From Aurantiochytrium sp. KH105 (taxonomy: Eukaryota > Sar > Bigyra > Thraustochytrida > Thraustochytriidae), in contig BGKB01000077.1 of NCBI GenBank assembly GCA_003116975.1, positions 186,001 to 250,000 of the forward strand: a stretch of 64,000 nt of DNA, in the 5' to 3' direction. The notes under the pieces were generated by a model that was given only the letters and a program-made list of their open reading frames with translations, did not search any database and was not told where the DNA came from. The translations under genes were made by a program, and so were the position numbers. The stretch's first letter is position 1. Each line of letters opens with the position of its first letter. Positions 30,081 to 42,211 of the stretch are shown in pieces.

Positions 30081-31770
30081 GTCGGTGCTCGCGCCCGCCC
30101 GCGCTCGCGCGCGAGTTCGCGCCCGTTCTGCCCGGAGGCGGCTTCTAGCTGGCCACTTTTTCAGGCAGAGCCCACCCGGCCTCGGAGGTACCGCAAGCTT
30201 GAACCTGAAGAAGGGAACACAGCAGGATTCTCGCGCGCGCTGTGCCGCTTGCCATGGTTGCTCGCTTGAGAAGAAAGCAAGAAAGCCATCCAGACCAGGC
30301 GCCTTGCCACGGCGAAGGCGCCGAAGATCGCGAAGACGAGGCGCGCGCGTCGACCAAGCCGCCTCTCCTCTCCTCTCCTCCCTCCGCCCGGCCTCGCGTG
30401 CTTCGTGCTCGCCCGCGTCGCCTCGCCTTGTCGCGTTGCTTGCTCTGCCAGTGACAGACAGGGAAGGACCGCAGCGTGCGGCTTCCAAAAGCAGGTCGCC
30501 CTGCACGCGCTGCGCGGAGCGAGCAGCTGCGGGGAAGAGGCGGCGAGCGGGAGAGGAGGGAGCATAGCGTAGGATGGGCGGGAAGATAGACGAGACAGAC
30601 AGACGGACGGCAGCTTGGGTTGGCTTGGGTTGGCTTGGCTTGGATTGGATGGCTGCCCTCGGTCGCTTGCTCTGCGTTGCCTCGTAGGCGCAGCCGGAGA
30701 TGGGGCGGGCGGCAGGAAAGACGGGGGCGCGGGCTGCGTCGCGCGCGGTGACGTGACGGAGGCCGCGCGAGGAGCGAGCATCCGAAAGCACAGGCTTGGG
30801 TTTCCTTTCGTTTTCTTCTTTTCCTTTGTCGGCTCCGCTCGGAGGCGCAGGTGGGCGGCGGTGATTCTCCCTTCGTTGCTTCGTTGCGTTCCTTCGCGAG
30901 GAGAGAGAAAGCGGCCGCCTCCCTCCTTCCCTCCCTCCTTGGTGTGCTCTTCCTTTGCCACGGAGAATGGATCGAATCGACCTGCTTTGCTGCCGCCCAG
31001 AAAGAAAAAGTGGCTAATCCATTTATCCGTCCATGGATCAATTCATCCATGGCCGTCCATCCCACCCACCGTCCTCCCGCCAGGCAACAAAGCAAAAGAA
31101 AAGACCACGGCGATGCTGCTGTCGATCCGATCGATCGATCCACCGATTGTTCTCACCCCGCGTCGCGACACGACTCTCGGCAGTCGCCACTGCTGCCTCG
31201 GGGACTGCCGGCATGCGTCCCCTTTATCTAGGCCCTTCCTCTGCCTCTCGCCTCGTCCGTGGCGCCCTCCGTCCCTCTCTCCCCCTCTCCGTCCCTCCCT
31301 CCCTTCCTCTCTCCCTCCCTTCCCGTCCCTGCGACGTGCAGCTGCGCCCGCGGCCTGGTGGCCCTCCCTCTGCACTGCCCTGCTCTGCCCTGCTGCACTG
31401 CCCTGCGCTGCACTGCGCGCAGCTGCCTCCGAGTCCGCGCCGTCCCTCCCGAGACCGGCCTGGGCGGCCGAAAAGTGCTCGTGTGCACGCGCAAGGAAAG
31501 GAAAGCACGGCCGCCTCGCGCCTGTCCCCTGCGCGGCCCTGTCTCTCCCTCTGCACGGCGCAGGAAGGATGGAAAGCAGGAAGGAAGAAAAGGGAGGATG
31601 GAAGCATGGCAGGAAGTGACGGGCACTCCGGCTTTGTTTCTTTGATTGACTGTTTGGCAGTAGCCGGCCGAGGCTAGTGGGGCCAGGGTGGATGCGTAGC
31701 GAGAGTGCACGCGACTCACAAAAAGAAAGTATGACCGCGATCGATCAAACAATCAATCGGTCGGTCTATT

Positions 31771-31815
31771 GAGGCGAAGCGGGGCGAGGCGAGGCGAGGC
31801 GAAGCGAGGCAAGGC
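31771..31815. repeat. (GAGGC)n repeat in the BCCT 1 leader or promoter
   Basis: GAGGC/GAAGC pentamers run head to tail about 135 bp before the BCCT 1 start codon. An open frame in phase with BCCT 1 passes through them back to a non-ATG start at 31769, but the Kozak-like ATG at 31952 is the obvious start. Confidence 0.8.
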
Positions 31816-31951
31816 ACGGCCGGCATCCAGATCCCAAACCCGGGTTGAAGCAAAACCAAAACCTCAACTCCTCGAGCTCGAAATCCGAGCCGAGCAACGC
31901 AAGCAAGAACAGCAAGAACCGCAAGCAGCGAAGACCCAAGCCCTCGCCACC

Positions 31952-34276
31952 ATGGCGGACGCCAAGGTGGGCATCGCCGAAGGCGAGGTGGCCGAGTTCC
32001 CCATGCGCTCGGCTTACCTCCCCATCCCCTTCAACGCCGGCATCAAGTGCAACCCCGTGACCTCGGCCATCGGCATCATCATCCTTTGGGGCCTCGCCAT
32101 CTACTGCATGGTTGACCCTGAGGGCTCCCTCACCTCTCTTACCGCGGCCAAGGCCGGCACCACCTATTACTTTACCTGGCTCTACATCGTCACCACCCCC
32201 ATCATCATCTTCTTCATGGCCTACCTGTACATCTTCCACGGCAACCAGAAGCTCGGCAAGGACCACGAGAAGCCTGAGTTCGGCGCTGGCTCGTACTTTT
32301 CGATGATCTTCTCCGCCGGTGTCGGTATCGGCCTCTTCTTCTACGGTGTCAGTGAGCCTCTCTGGCACCTGTCGGACAACCGCTTCGATACCGGCTTCCA
32401 CTCGCAGGCTGAGTACGGCGTCCACGCCATCAACCTCACCCTCTACCATTGGGGTCTTGGTGCCTGGGCTCCTTACGTTCTCGTCGGCATCGCTGCCGGT
32501 ATCGCCTCGTACCGCGAGAACCTCCCCCTCACCATGCGCTCCTGCATCTACCCCGTCCTCGGCGAGTACACGTGGGGCTTCTGGGGTGATCTCGTTGATG
32601 GCTTCAGCATTGTCGTCGTTGTCTCCGGTGTGTGCACCAGTCTTGGTCTCGGTGCCATCCAGATCGTCGATGGTGTCAACCTCCTGACCGACCTTGGCCT
32701 CGTGGCCGACAGCGAAGAGGAGAACACCGCCCGTATCATTGCCATTTGGATTGTCACTGGCGCCGCCACCCTCTCCGTGGTCTCCGGCCTCAACTTTGGC
32801 ATTAAGTTCCTCTCTATCCTCGCCATCCTCGCCTCCTTCGTGCTCTGCTTCCTCGTTCTCTTTCTCGATGACACCCGCTTCATCCTTAACCTCATGGTTG
32901 AGGCTTGCGGCTGGTACTTCCAGTACAACGTTGTCGAGGTTGCCTTTGCCACCGATGCCTTTGGTCAGCTCACCCGCGGTAATGGACGCGGCATTGACGG
33001 TTCCTCGATGAGCGGTCTTGGTGCCTACGCCGCTTGGATGAACGACTGGACCATCTTCTACTGGGCCTGGTGGACCGCATGGTCGAGCTTTGTCGGTCTC
33101 TTCATTGCTCGCATCTCTCGCGGTCGCACCATCCGTGAGGTCATTCACTTTACCTTTGCTGGCCCCCTCCTCTATGCCTTCATCTGGTTCTCCACTTTTG
33201 GTGGTGCCGGTATTCGCGCCTACTACCGTGTCCGCGAGGTCATCCAGCTTGGTGAGCTCCAGGGCGACGCTGATATGTACGCTGTCTCGGGCATTGATGG
33301 CTCCACTTGCTACGCTCCTCCCGCTTACGTCGAGGTCACTGCCCCCGTCGATGGTGTCAACATCACCTGGACCTTCGAGAACGAGTACCCTGGCATTAGC
33401 CCTGTGTGCGGTACCATTGGCGACATCTCGTGGTGGAACGTGCTTCACATGTACTACGACTACGGCCCGTTCCTCAGCTGGGTTGCCATCTTTTCGATTG
33501 CCATCTACTTTGTGACCTCTTCTGACTCTGGTTCGCTCATTGTCGATCTTCTCGCCAACAACGGCCGCGATGAGCCTGGCTTCTGGATTCAGCGTGTCTT
33601 CTGGGCCATGACCGAGGGTGCCGTCGCCACCGCTCTGCTCATGTCCGGCAAGAGTGATGCTCTCAAGGCTCTCCAGGCTGCTTCCATTGTCGCCGGTCTC
33701 CCCTTCACCGTCCTCCTCTGCACTGTCTGCATTGGTCTCTACCGCTTTGTGCACCAGCACGCCGAGCCGGAAAAGTATGAGGGCTACAACCAGTGGAAGA
33801 TGTCCTTTGCCGGTGGTGTCTACTGCTACATTGACACTATCCTCAGCTGCGGTGGTGTCTTCTCCAACGCGGACCGCTCGTACATTCATGTGCCTGACAC
33901 GCGCACGAACTGGGAGACCCTTCGTGCCCTCTGCCTCCCGCCTTGGTCTGTTCTTCTTATCATGAACAAGCTCAACCCGGGCCGCCAGAACTACGTTTCC
34001 AACATGACTCTTGCGGTTGTCGTTGGTGGCCTCTTTGCCGGCTGGATCTTCCTTTTCATCAGCTCTGTCGCCAAGGCCTCACTCCTCGCCTTCGCCTGGC
34101 TCTGCTACTTCTCCTTTGCCTTTATCCTCGCTATCCTCCGCTACGAGGTTCGCGCCAAGTACAACATCATTGGCAACATTGGTGAGGATGTTGGCGCCGG
34201 TATCATCGGCTACTACCAGCTTCTGGCTCAGATCCTCATCCAGCTCGACGAGGAGCCCCCTGCTCTGGAGCTCTAA
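31952..34276 (+). CDS. BCCT-family osmolyte transporter, paralogue 1
   Basis: Secondary transporter of the betaine/carnitine/choline family, 774 residues, about 12 membrane segments, expected in the plasma membrane and coupled to Na+ or H+. The ATG at 31952 sits in a perfect GCCACCATGG context. The TM8 signature DWTIFYWAWWTAW is intact (W371, W373, W374, W377). The TM4 aromatic box HWGLGAWAPY supplies W167, W172 and Y175 with BetP spacing. The TM3 glycine motif is GVGIG (123-127), the betaine-like form with a final Gly rather than the Asp of choline-type BetT. The FVTSSDSGS segment matches the Na+-site region of BetP. A large extracellular insertion with Cys residues (about 445-500, STCYAPP...SPVCGTIG) separates later membrane segments, unlike bacterial members. 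The gene is intron-free with strong C-ending codon bias, suggesting high expression. It is the first of three same-strand paralogues. Confidence 0.95.
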   Translation: MADAKVGIAEGEVAEFPMRSAYLPIPFNAGIKCNPVTSAIGIIILWGLAIYCMVDPEGSLTSLTAAKAGTTYYFTWLYIVTTPIIIFFMAYLYIFHGNQKLGKDHEKPEFGAGSYFSMIFSAGVGIGLFFYGVSEPLWHLSDNRFDTGFHSQAEYGVHAINLTLYHWGLGAWAPYVLVGIAAGIASYRENLPLTMRSCIYPVLGEYTWGFWGDLVDGFSIVVVVSGVCTSLGLGAIQIVDGVNLLTDLGLVADSEEENTARIIAIWIVTGAATLSVVSGLNFGIKFLSILAILASFVLCFLVLFLDDTRFILNLMVEACGWYFQYNVVEVAFATDAFGQLTRGNGRGIDGSSMSGLGAYAAWMNDWTIFYWAWWTAWSSFVGLFIARISRGRTIREVIHFTFAGPLLYAFIWFSTFGGAGIRAYYRVREVIQLGELQGDADMYAVSGIDGSTCYAPPAYVEVTAPVDGVNITWTFENEYPGISPVCGTIGDISWWNVLHMYYDYGPFLSWVAIFSIAIYFVTSSDSGSLIVDLLANNGRDEPGFWIQRVFWAMTEGAVATALLMSGKSDALKALQAASIVAGLPFTVLLCTVCIGLYRFVHQHAEPEKYEGYNQWKMSFAGGVYCYIDTILSCGGVFSNADRSYIHVPDTRTNWETLRALCLPPWSVLLIMNKLNPGRQNYVSNMTLAVVVGGLFAGWIFLFISSVAKASLLAFAWLCYFSFAFILAILRYEVRAKYNIIGNIGEDVGAGIIGYYQLLAQILIQLDEEPPALEL

Positions 34277-34578
34277 GCAGCTGCACGTCCGATCTGTCTT
34301 TTTCGTGTAGCCCGCGTCGCGCCTCGTGTAGTGTGATTCAACAACAACAACAAGAAAGAGTGGGTGTCCACTCCTAAAGCAACAACCCGATGTTTTCCAT
34401 GTCTAATCCCGTCTTGCTCTTTTTCTTTTCCTCGATAACGTCATCCTCGAACCCATAGCCAGGAAACCATTTGAGGCCGGGCTGTTGGAGAAAAGCAATC
34501 TTTTCGTGGACCATTTATTTGCCTTGCATGTCAAGCTCGCTCTCAACACTTCATGAATTGGTCATTTCCAAAATAAAT

Positions 34579-34678
<100 letters not shown>

Positions 34679-35280
34679 ATCTGAGGTGCATCAAGGCAAG
34701 AAGCACTTCAGGGTATGAAGTTTACCGAACAAGATGCTGGAGGTCTTCTTTGGCCATCATGATATCGAGACCTGAATGAAGCGCACTTCTTGGCCAAGGC
34801 TTGGGGTCTTCGCGGCAAGCTTACTCATGATCAGCAAACTGCTCCGTATCGACGACTGATCATCTCACGATACCTTGGACGCATGATCTGCAATTTCTCT
34901 TCAAGACCATGCACACTTTGTCGAGGACTTGCGCTCATAAGCTCCCGGGACAAGTATTCTTTTTGCATGCGTGATCCGCGGGCCTCCTTCAACACACACG
35001 ACGCACCAAGATACAGATGGCAACCAAGAGCATAGACAAGCTAGTCGTGGAGGTTACAGCTCGCTTCTGATGCAGTATTCGCAATCACTGCCTTAGAACA
35101 CTATCATCTCAGTTAGCGGGATTGGAGCGATTTCCGAGTCTTTGTAATGTGGTTCGAGATGTGCTGTGATATTGGTTCTCCGATGCCTTAGATCGAAGTG
35201 GTAGGTTTCCCTCGAGATCGGAAGAACGTGAATATTTCGCACGTCCGCGCCTGAATGTTAGATCGTACTGATGTCAAGCG

Positions 35281-35559
35281 CTCAAACGTTCAGATAAACG
35301 TCACGCGGAAACGGCTCTTTGGAAGCAAGGTTTTCCCGCAGAGTGCAATCAGATGCAAACGGTCGAGAAGTATCAGCACCACATGGCTTCCTTGAGGCTG
35401 GAAGGGAATATATGCTTTGACGTTTGGTCGTATTCTATTCCAAGCTCTCAAATGCGCAGATAGACCTCGCGGGGAAAGCAAAAAGAGGTCTTGGAGATCG
35501 ATGCTTTGCTGCAAAATGGTATCAGATGGTAAACGGTCAAGAGATCTCAGCGTCACACC
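35281..35559. repeat. Decayed tandem duplication, ~165-bp period
   Basis: Two diverged copies (about 35281-35384 and 35445-35559) share ordered words: CTCAAA...CAGATA-AC-TC-CG-GG-AA, ATCAGATG...AAACGGTC, and GAGA-TCAGC. Both lack coding potential. Confidence 0.65.
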
Positions 35560-36123
35560 GGAACCTCAGGTAATTAAGCTTTCACTATGGCGAAGTTGAA
35601 GAGCAAAGTCTGCGGGGGGCCAGATCTGTGGCGAGACGCGTGGACGGTTGAGTTCGGAACGATCGCATGGCTCTCTCGATCGAAGCATCTGTTTCATGCT
35701 CACAGATGTGATCATATCAATGCATGGAAATGATGATCCTTTTCTCCGCGCCCGTGTGCGCAACAATCAACACTTGGATTAGAACAGAAAGCTGTGCGGC
35801 ACAATGTACGATGCACGTACTCCGCGCCATTCTCCTTTTGCAGGTCTGCCACACGCACGCCAATCGCCAGTAGCAAGTTGAATGTGCACTCTCGGCCAAG
35901 CTTTCCAGTCATTTCTTCGCTCATTATCTGCAGATCATATCGACTCGTTGGCTAGCAATCAAAGCTTCAAGAGCGGTAGATGGTCACATCATGGCACTGT
36001 TTCGCATCGTTGCCCCAGTGACAGTATTTCATGCTCTGCAACGACGAAAGCTATAGCGAAATCACATCGTCGACGAGCACAGGTGTACGTGCACGTTGCA
36101 TTTTTGTCTTCTTTCTTATCTTT

Positions 36124-37233
36124 GGTGAGCTTTGACAGGCGTGAGGTGGGCGAGGAGAAGCTGGCGATAACGTCACATGCTCGAGCAGGTCGTACAGTAT
36201 TTTCTTTGCGCTGCAAAGTTGATTGTCTCAAATCACACGGTGCCTTTCGGACACTGTCACAAGTTGCAGTGGTGTTTACTCAAGTGCAGCTTGACGCTGT
36301 TTTCTGCATCGCTTTTGATGTGCCCGTGAGTTGTATGGTGTGCTTTGCGAACAAGGTATGAGCGGAAGGTGACGTTTCATACATGCGCGCACACAAGTCA
36401 TTGGATGATGACAAGGCGTGCTCGGAATAGTTTGTTGCGTGTTCTTTGTGCGCATCACGCTCGATATACCGCGCTGTACAAGAGTAGATAACACGAGGCG
36501 GACGATGACGACGGCTCGCAAAGGCGCCCGCGAAAATGCTACTCTTTGCATCGTCGCCACCTTGAAAGTCTGCCTAGTTGCAGCTGGTGGCCTATCAGCC
36601 AGCCGGGCAAACGTTTCTTTTTGGGGGCGTGCTCTGTTTAGTTTGTGAGTTGTATGATGTGTCTAGTGTGTCTGGCGCATCAAGAGACGAGCAAGGAATG
36701 ACATTCCATCCATGCGCGCGCAAGTAGCTCTGTAATGTTTCGCTTTCAATTCTTGCGCGAAGAACTACATGATAACATTGTGTGTGCTGATTCGGGTCAT
36801 CGCGCGCAATCTTTGTTCGGGTCGCGCTCGATTTCTTAAACCAGTGCTTTGCAAACCTCTCTCACAAGCCTTTAGTGAGTTTTGATGTCGCCACTTTCCG
36901 AGGAGAGAAGAAGCGGATGACAACATTGTATGTGCTCGCGCATTCGAGTCGTTGCGCATTGTTTGTGCTGCTGCGAATCTTGCTTGATTCGCAGTGGCTG
37001 CGCTATTCTAGTCGTTCGACAAATCTTTACAAGCCTCTCTCAAGCCTCGTGTGAGTTTTGGTGTCGCGAGGATTCCGACGAGGAGAAGCGGAGGATAACA
37101 TTGTGTTTGAATCGCGCTTGGTTCGCTGCGCTATTCTAGTCGTTCGACAGTTCTTTGCAAGCCTCTCTCACAAGCCTCTAGTGAGTTTTGATGTCGCAAG
37201 GATTCCAATGAGGAGAAGCGGAGGATGACGTGC
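36124..37233. repeat. Decayed tandem satellite array, units ~128-180 bp
   Basis: The core GTGAGTTTTGATGTCGC...GAGGAGAAGCGGAGGATAACATTGTG recurs at about 36875-36930, 37051-37105 and 37181-37230; a more diverged copy starts at 36124. The flanking words GCTATTCTAGTCGTTCGAC and TTTGCAAGCCTCTCTCACAAGCCT precede the last copies. Spacing of GTGAGT is 176 bp then 130 bp. Looser relatives (GTGAGTTGTATG-TGTG) lie near 36330 and 36645. No open frame spans it. Confidence 0.75.
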
Positions 37234-38320
37234 AGTAATGTGCTTCGCCTGCAGGCCGCAGAATCCTCAGCTCTTTGCTGTATTGCGCAGTCTTGTCAAG
37301 TTTCTTTTGTTTTTGGAGGGGGGAGGGAGGGTGAAAGACACGCACGTAAGCAAGCAAGCAAGCAAGTAACTCATGACGGTGTTCTTGAAAGTGCCCGAAC
37401 GCGTCCCTCTTTGCTGCTGTCGAGGCCTGGCGCAAAGTGTGCCGCTGCTCTACCTAGGCCATCTTCCTCGAGAACACGTGCGAACCATGGCGAACCAAGC
37501 GCCGGTCGGCGGGTCGTGGGGTCCGTTTCCGGCGGCGGGTCCGCGGTTCAAGATTGATCTATCTCCCTGACCGCCAGTGTCGGCGCCAGCACAGTGCGGC
37601 GAGGGCTCGAACGGCGTCTTCAAGCGCCGCCACTTTGTTCTGCAGAGAGGACGCCAAAGGTCCCTTTGGGCCGCCGCGCCCAGCCTGCTGCTGCTCGCAG
37701 CTGCAGCCCGCAGCAGCGCATACCGCACCGTCACCACAGATGCGAGAGGGCCCCGAACCCAGCAAAGAAACAAACGAAACGAACGAACGAACGAACGGAT
37801 GAAGGATCGAGGGAAGGCCGAGCAGACCGTTCGCATCTCCTGCTTGGACGCCGAGGCGGCCAGCGCGCCCGCCTCGCCGCCGCTGCCCTCGGCTGTCCTT
37901 CTGGCTCTCGGAGCTGCCGGCTGCAGTGCAGCTGCGGGCGCGACACGACACTGACAGCCAGAGCAAGCCGCGTCTTGGCACGGAGCCAACTTCACGCGCC
38001 GCGCCCGCCCGCTCGCTCGCTGTGAGTCTGCGTCTGCCGCGGCGCGCTCTTCTGGCTGTGTCCGCGCCAGCGCCGCCGCCGCCGCCTTCTTGCGCGAAAG
38101 CCAGTACGCCAGCCAGCCTTCGCCGTGCGAGCTCTGCGCCGCGGATCTCCGCCGCGGCGGCGAAGGCGGCGCTATCTTCTTCTGGCTGCTCCGCGCTGCG
38201 TTGTGTGTCGTCTTCGGGGCTCATGTCGCGCGTCCCAGCCTGAGAAAGAAATCCCACGGCGCGAGCACGCGTCCCGGCGCAGGAAGAAGGCGCAGGAAAG
38301 CACAATGGAGAGAGAAAGAC

Positions 38321-38393
38321 GGAAAGGAAGAAAGGGAGGAAAGAAAGAAAGAAAGAAGGAAAGAAGGAAAGAAGGAAAGAAAGCATCGCAGCG
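38321..38393. repeat. Pure polypurine tract, 73 nt (GGAAA/GAAA units)
   Basis: An unbroken run of A and G on the plus strand made of GAAA and GGAAA units, capable of triplex (H-DNA) structure. Confidence 0.9.
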
Positions 38394-39670
38394 AGGAAGC
38401 GAGCCGCGGTATAGCGGCGCGAGAGGGAGGGAGAAGAGGCGAGAGGTCGCACGCCACGCTCGCACGCACGCACGCGCGGGGCGGCTTCAGCATTCGGGAT
38501 GGTTCGCTCGCAGCGGTCCGCAGGCGAGACGACGGAGCCGGCCCGGCGAGCTGCTGCTGCTCCGCTCTCTGCTCTGCTCTGCTCGCTAGTCTATCTGGGA
38601 GAGAACGCGCGAAATGAGATGAGCGGGGCCAGGCCATGAGACGCGCGAGGCAGGCGTCGAGACCACAAGCGCGAGGCTTGGCGACCAGCTGCAGCGCGCG
38701 GCGCCCGCCACCGCTCCGCTCGGCTCGGCTCCGCTCGGCTCGGGTCGCTCGGCTCGGGTCGAGGGACGGATATGGCTGGCTGGATTGAAAAGATGCGCGG
38801 ACCAACAGACGCAGCTAGCTGACCGCGACGCGCGCGCGGCGGTTTAGAGCTTGCGCTGAGCGGGCGCTCGGAGGCCGCCTCCGCGAGCAGGCTCCCGGCA
38901 GCCTCGTGTCGCGGCGAGCGGCCGCGAGCGCTGCCGGGAGGCAGCCTTGGGGCGCAAGATGCCGTGAGCTGTTGTTCCTCGATTTTCAAAAAAACGGCGG
39001 CGACCGTGCCGCGATGGAGGCCTCGCCTCGCTCGCTCCCTGCTTGCCGAGAGCGGCCGCGCGCGCGCGCGCGCGCAGGAAGCGCGCGCGCCGCTGCCGCT
39101 TCCTGCCCTTTCTCCCTCCCCGGCGAGCGCGGCTGCGCGGCGACCGCGAGAACCATCTTGTGAGATCTTGGATGCATGCTGCCGCTCATCGATCCCATCA
39201 ATCCATCCATCCCTCGCGCCGGCTCGGGCCGTTGCGGTGCGGTGCGGCACGTTGCGGCTCGTGTCGCGGCGTCCGTCTGCGGCGGCGAGGAGGCGCCCGA
39301 CCTGCGCGGACCAGCGGCGCGGTATCTTTCTTCGCAGGGCCGGCCTCTCGCTCGAGAGAACGCGGCCGCGCGGGCTCTCCTTTCCTGCGTCTGTTTGCCT
39401 CCGTTTCTTTCTTTCTTTCTTCTTTCTTTTCAGCGGCGTTCCGTGTATCAAGAAAATCGCTCCGTCGGTCGCTCTCTCCAAGCTCGCGCGCCGGAGCTGC
39501 TGGCAGCTGCTGCCCTGCTCCGACCCGTCGCGGCGCCGGCCGCACCGACGGAACGTCGGCGCGAGGCATGCCGAGCCTCGAGGCGTCGCCCGGCCCTGCG
39601 GCTTGTCGGGTCGCGACGTGCTGTCGCTGCTTGCCGAAGTCCAAACGACCGCTTTCGCTCTTCGTTCCCA

Positions 39671-39742
39671 TTTCTTTTCTTTTCTTTTCTTTTCTTTTCT
39701 TTTCTTTTCGTTTCCTTTTTCTTTTCTTTTTTCTTTTTTCTT
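39671..39742. repeat. Polypyrimidine tract, (TTTTC)n
   Basis: TTTTC pentamers fill 39671-39709. After one G the pyrimidine run continues to 39742. Confidence 0.9.
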
Positions 39743-42153
39743 GGTTCTCTGCTTCTTTGTTTTGTTTCTTTGTTTGTTTCTCTTTTCTTTTCACCATTGG
39801 CGGGCAGAAGTTTTTCCGACGGGCCGCTCGCTGGCTGGCCGCTCGCTGGCTGGCCGTGGATGGCTGGCTCACAGGCAGGCGCGCAGTGCAGCGGTGCGGT
39901 GTAATAACGCGCGGCAGAGGGTAGGGGCGGCCGAAACCAAACCGGTCCCCGCCACTGCGCGCAAAATAAGCAAGCGAAGACCTCCGACCCTTCTTGCTTT
40001 CTTGCTTACTTGCTTTCTCGCCTTTCTTTCATGCTTTCTTTTGTTTCTTCTTTCATGCTTTCTTTCTTTTCTCTCCCGCTCTCTCCGAGCCGCAACGCTC
40101 TCCCTTTCGCCCACCCTCACATCCCCCTCTAAGCCGGCACCATGGTGCCAGCTAGTCGTGGCCACTTCGCCGCCGCAGAGAGGGAAGAAGGCGCGAAGTA
40201 GTCCCACACCTCGGGGCCTCTCGTCCCGAGATGACGCGGAGAAGAACTGCCGGGAACGCGCTGTGCTCGCCCTGAAGTGCTGGCGCTGCTGTATTTTCGT
40301 GCCTAGCCTGCGCTGCCACCACTGCTGCACGTACGTACGCCCTCTCTGAGTCTCTCTGTCGCTCGCTCTGTCTCTGCGTCTGTCTGCACTGCAGTACTGT
40401 TGCTGTTGCGTCTGCAACCGAGTGGACGGCCGCGGGAATGGACGAGCCCGGACTGGATAGGCGACGAAGCAAGCAAGCATGCGGAGGTGCTGCAGATCGG
40501 AGCCGCTGCCGCTGACAGACACCGGCCGGGTACAGCTGCCACTGCTCCAGTCCACTCCCCTCGCGGTGCATCGCTGTGCCTCAATCTCTACTTCCGCTTG
40601 CAGCTGGCAGCACAGCAGCTGCGCGTCCTCAAGTTCCTGGCCTGATTGACTCCGCATGCCGGCATCACTCACATCGCCGCAACAGCCATGCCGCTGCCAG
40701 CAGTGGCAGCACAGCCAGCGCGCCCTGGCTGGCTGGTGTGGCCGCCACCGAAAAGGAAGAGCTGCTTTCATCGCGCCGCCGCCGCTGCCTGTGCCGGTCG
40801 GTCGCAGCTTTCGCACCTCCTCCCTCCCGCTTGGTTGCTGGCCCCTTCAGGCAGGGCGGGGGGCAGGCAGGCAGAGGCCGCTCACTGTGCGCGCACGCTC
40901 CCGCGGCTGCTTCACTTGCCCTCCTCGGTGCCGAGAGCGACGAGCCTGCCGCCGCTGGGCGCTGCTTTTGCGCGCTTGCGTGCTCGCCGAGCGGGCTCGT
41001 GCGCAGCAGTGGCGGCGTTGGGAGCGAGCGGGAGCGAGAGGAGGAGCAGCGAGATTCCACAGCTTGCGGAGGCGGAGCTGTGGCGGCTGCCTGCAGCTAG
41101 CGGCTGTGGAGGATGCCGATGGTGGGGGTAGGTTCCGCAGCGAGCCCACAGCGGGAAAAGACTCATGCAATCGTCTCACCGAGTTCCCTCCCGCACCACG
41201 GCTCCCGACACGAAATTCGATTCTGTGGAGGAGCTTCGTTCCTTCTCCTGGCGAGAGAGAGCCCACGCAGAACAACACTGTGCGGTTCCACCAGTGGTGC
41301 TGGGAGGGGAAGCCGCGCGAGCCGGTCCCGCGGGTGGTGAGAGGATCGCCACTGAGCCGGAGATGGGATGGGCCGCGCCAGCTGTGTGGGGACACGAGCC
41401 AGCGAAAGCCGTGGTAGGCGCATGCTTGGAGGAGAAGGCCGAATAGTGTCACGGGCGCTGAGCCGCCAGTGGCATAGCGTCTGTCACGGGGGACAATAAG
41501 CCTTCGTCCCCCTGAGGGTTCGCCAGTTTCGGTCCCTTGGGACGCGCGGGCGCCCTCCGGCTTCCTCTGCGTCCCCTGCGAGACGGAGGCCACTGGGCGC
41601 GCTTCCCTCGTGGCCCTCTGGCCGCTGCCGCCGCCTTCAATCTGAGCGCTGCGCGAGCGCGCGCTGGCCGCTCGCTCATGGGTCGTAAGCTCTTTCCTTC
41701 TTGTCTCCCTTTTCCCGCTCCTGTCTATGTCTGTTCATCCAGGCTCCAGGCACGCGGCCTCCATCCCCCCGGGCGGGCAGGCATCCAGGCCCCGGAGTCC
41801 AGGTCCGTGCATGCTGGGAGGCGGGATCCGCGGCGCCGCCAGGCCCTCCTCGCTGCCCCTGCCGCGCTGCAGTGCTGCCGCCAACCAACTGCAACTCGCT
41901 GAGCTGAGCTTCCGGCGAACGCAGCTCGCTCGAGGGGCGCTGGACTTGTCCTCGGTCAGGTCCGCGCAGGGCTCCGGGAAGCGCGGCGACACGAGGAGGC
42001 GAGCGAGGCGACGGGAGGCGAGGCGGCGTTGCGCGGGCAGCTCGGGCGAGACAGCGGGAGCGGCGAGACAGCGGGAGCGGCAGAGCACGGAGCCGGGGAA
42101 ACTCGGCGAATCTCTGGGGCGTATTTCTGTTTTTTCAAAGGTTTAACGATTCA

Positions 42154-42211
42154 TTTCTTTCTTTTTTCTTTTTCTTTTTTCTTTTCTTTTTCTTTTTCTT
42201 TTTCTTTTTCC
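42154..42211. repeat. Pure polypyrimidine tract, 58 nt, followed by GCTTTT repeats
   Basis: CTTTTT/CTTTT units without any purine, then several CATGCTTTTGCT and GCTTTT units to about 42260. Confidence 0.9.

Larger units (their letters stand above)
22406..31951. other. 9.5-kb gene-poor spacer upstream of BCCT 1
   Basis: No recognisable gene. The long open frames here (up to about 370 codons on either strand) are Arg/Ala/Ser/Pro-rich and follow the local GC bias; none shows a domain. The spacer is full of short tandem repeats: (CTGCCA)n near 23535, (AGATG)14, (GAGT)n near 24920, GCGGCCGCCT repeats near 25340-25380, CCCT repeats near 26005-26020, TGCGT repeats near 27450-27475, CTG repeats near 29045, CGTT/AAGC/CGAG repeats at 29670-29805, CGCT repeats near 30020-30080, CTTGGGTTGG repeats near 30612-30650, a pyrimidine-only block near 31275-31335 and CTGCC repeats near 31375-31420. 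The last part should contain the BCCT 1 promoter and leader. Confidence 0.6.

Noticed and set aside
30145-31619. Overlapping ~330-codon open frames on both strands (30145-31143 minus, 30615-31619 plus)
   Set aside because: Low-complexity translations of CCCT, CTTGG and CTGCC repeats; no domain on either strand.
31766-33889. 707-codon minus-strand open frame opposite BCCT 1
   Set aside because: Acidic, Gly/Val-rich shadow of the C-ending sense codons; no domain; the sense strand encodes an unmistakable transporter.
35120-35180. Possible tRNA T-arm (TGGTTCGAGATG) near 35153
   Set aside because: No matching A box, anticodon stem or acceptor stem at the right distance. Other TTCGA words in the window failed the same test.
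38964-40349. 461-codon plus-strand open frame
   Set aside because: Translation of TTTTC and CTTTC repeats gives long F/S/L runs (FLFFSFLFFSF), which is repeat-derived, not a membrane protein.
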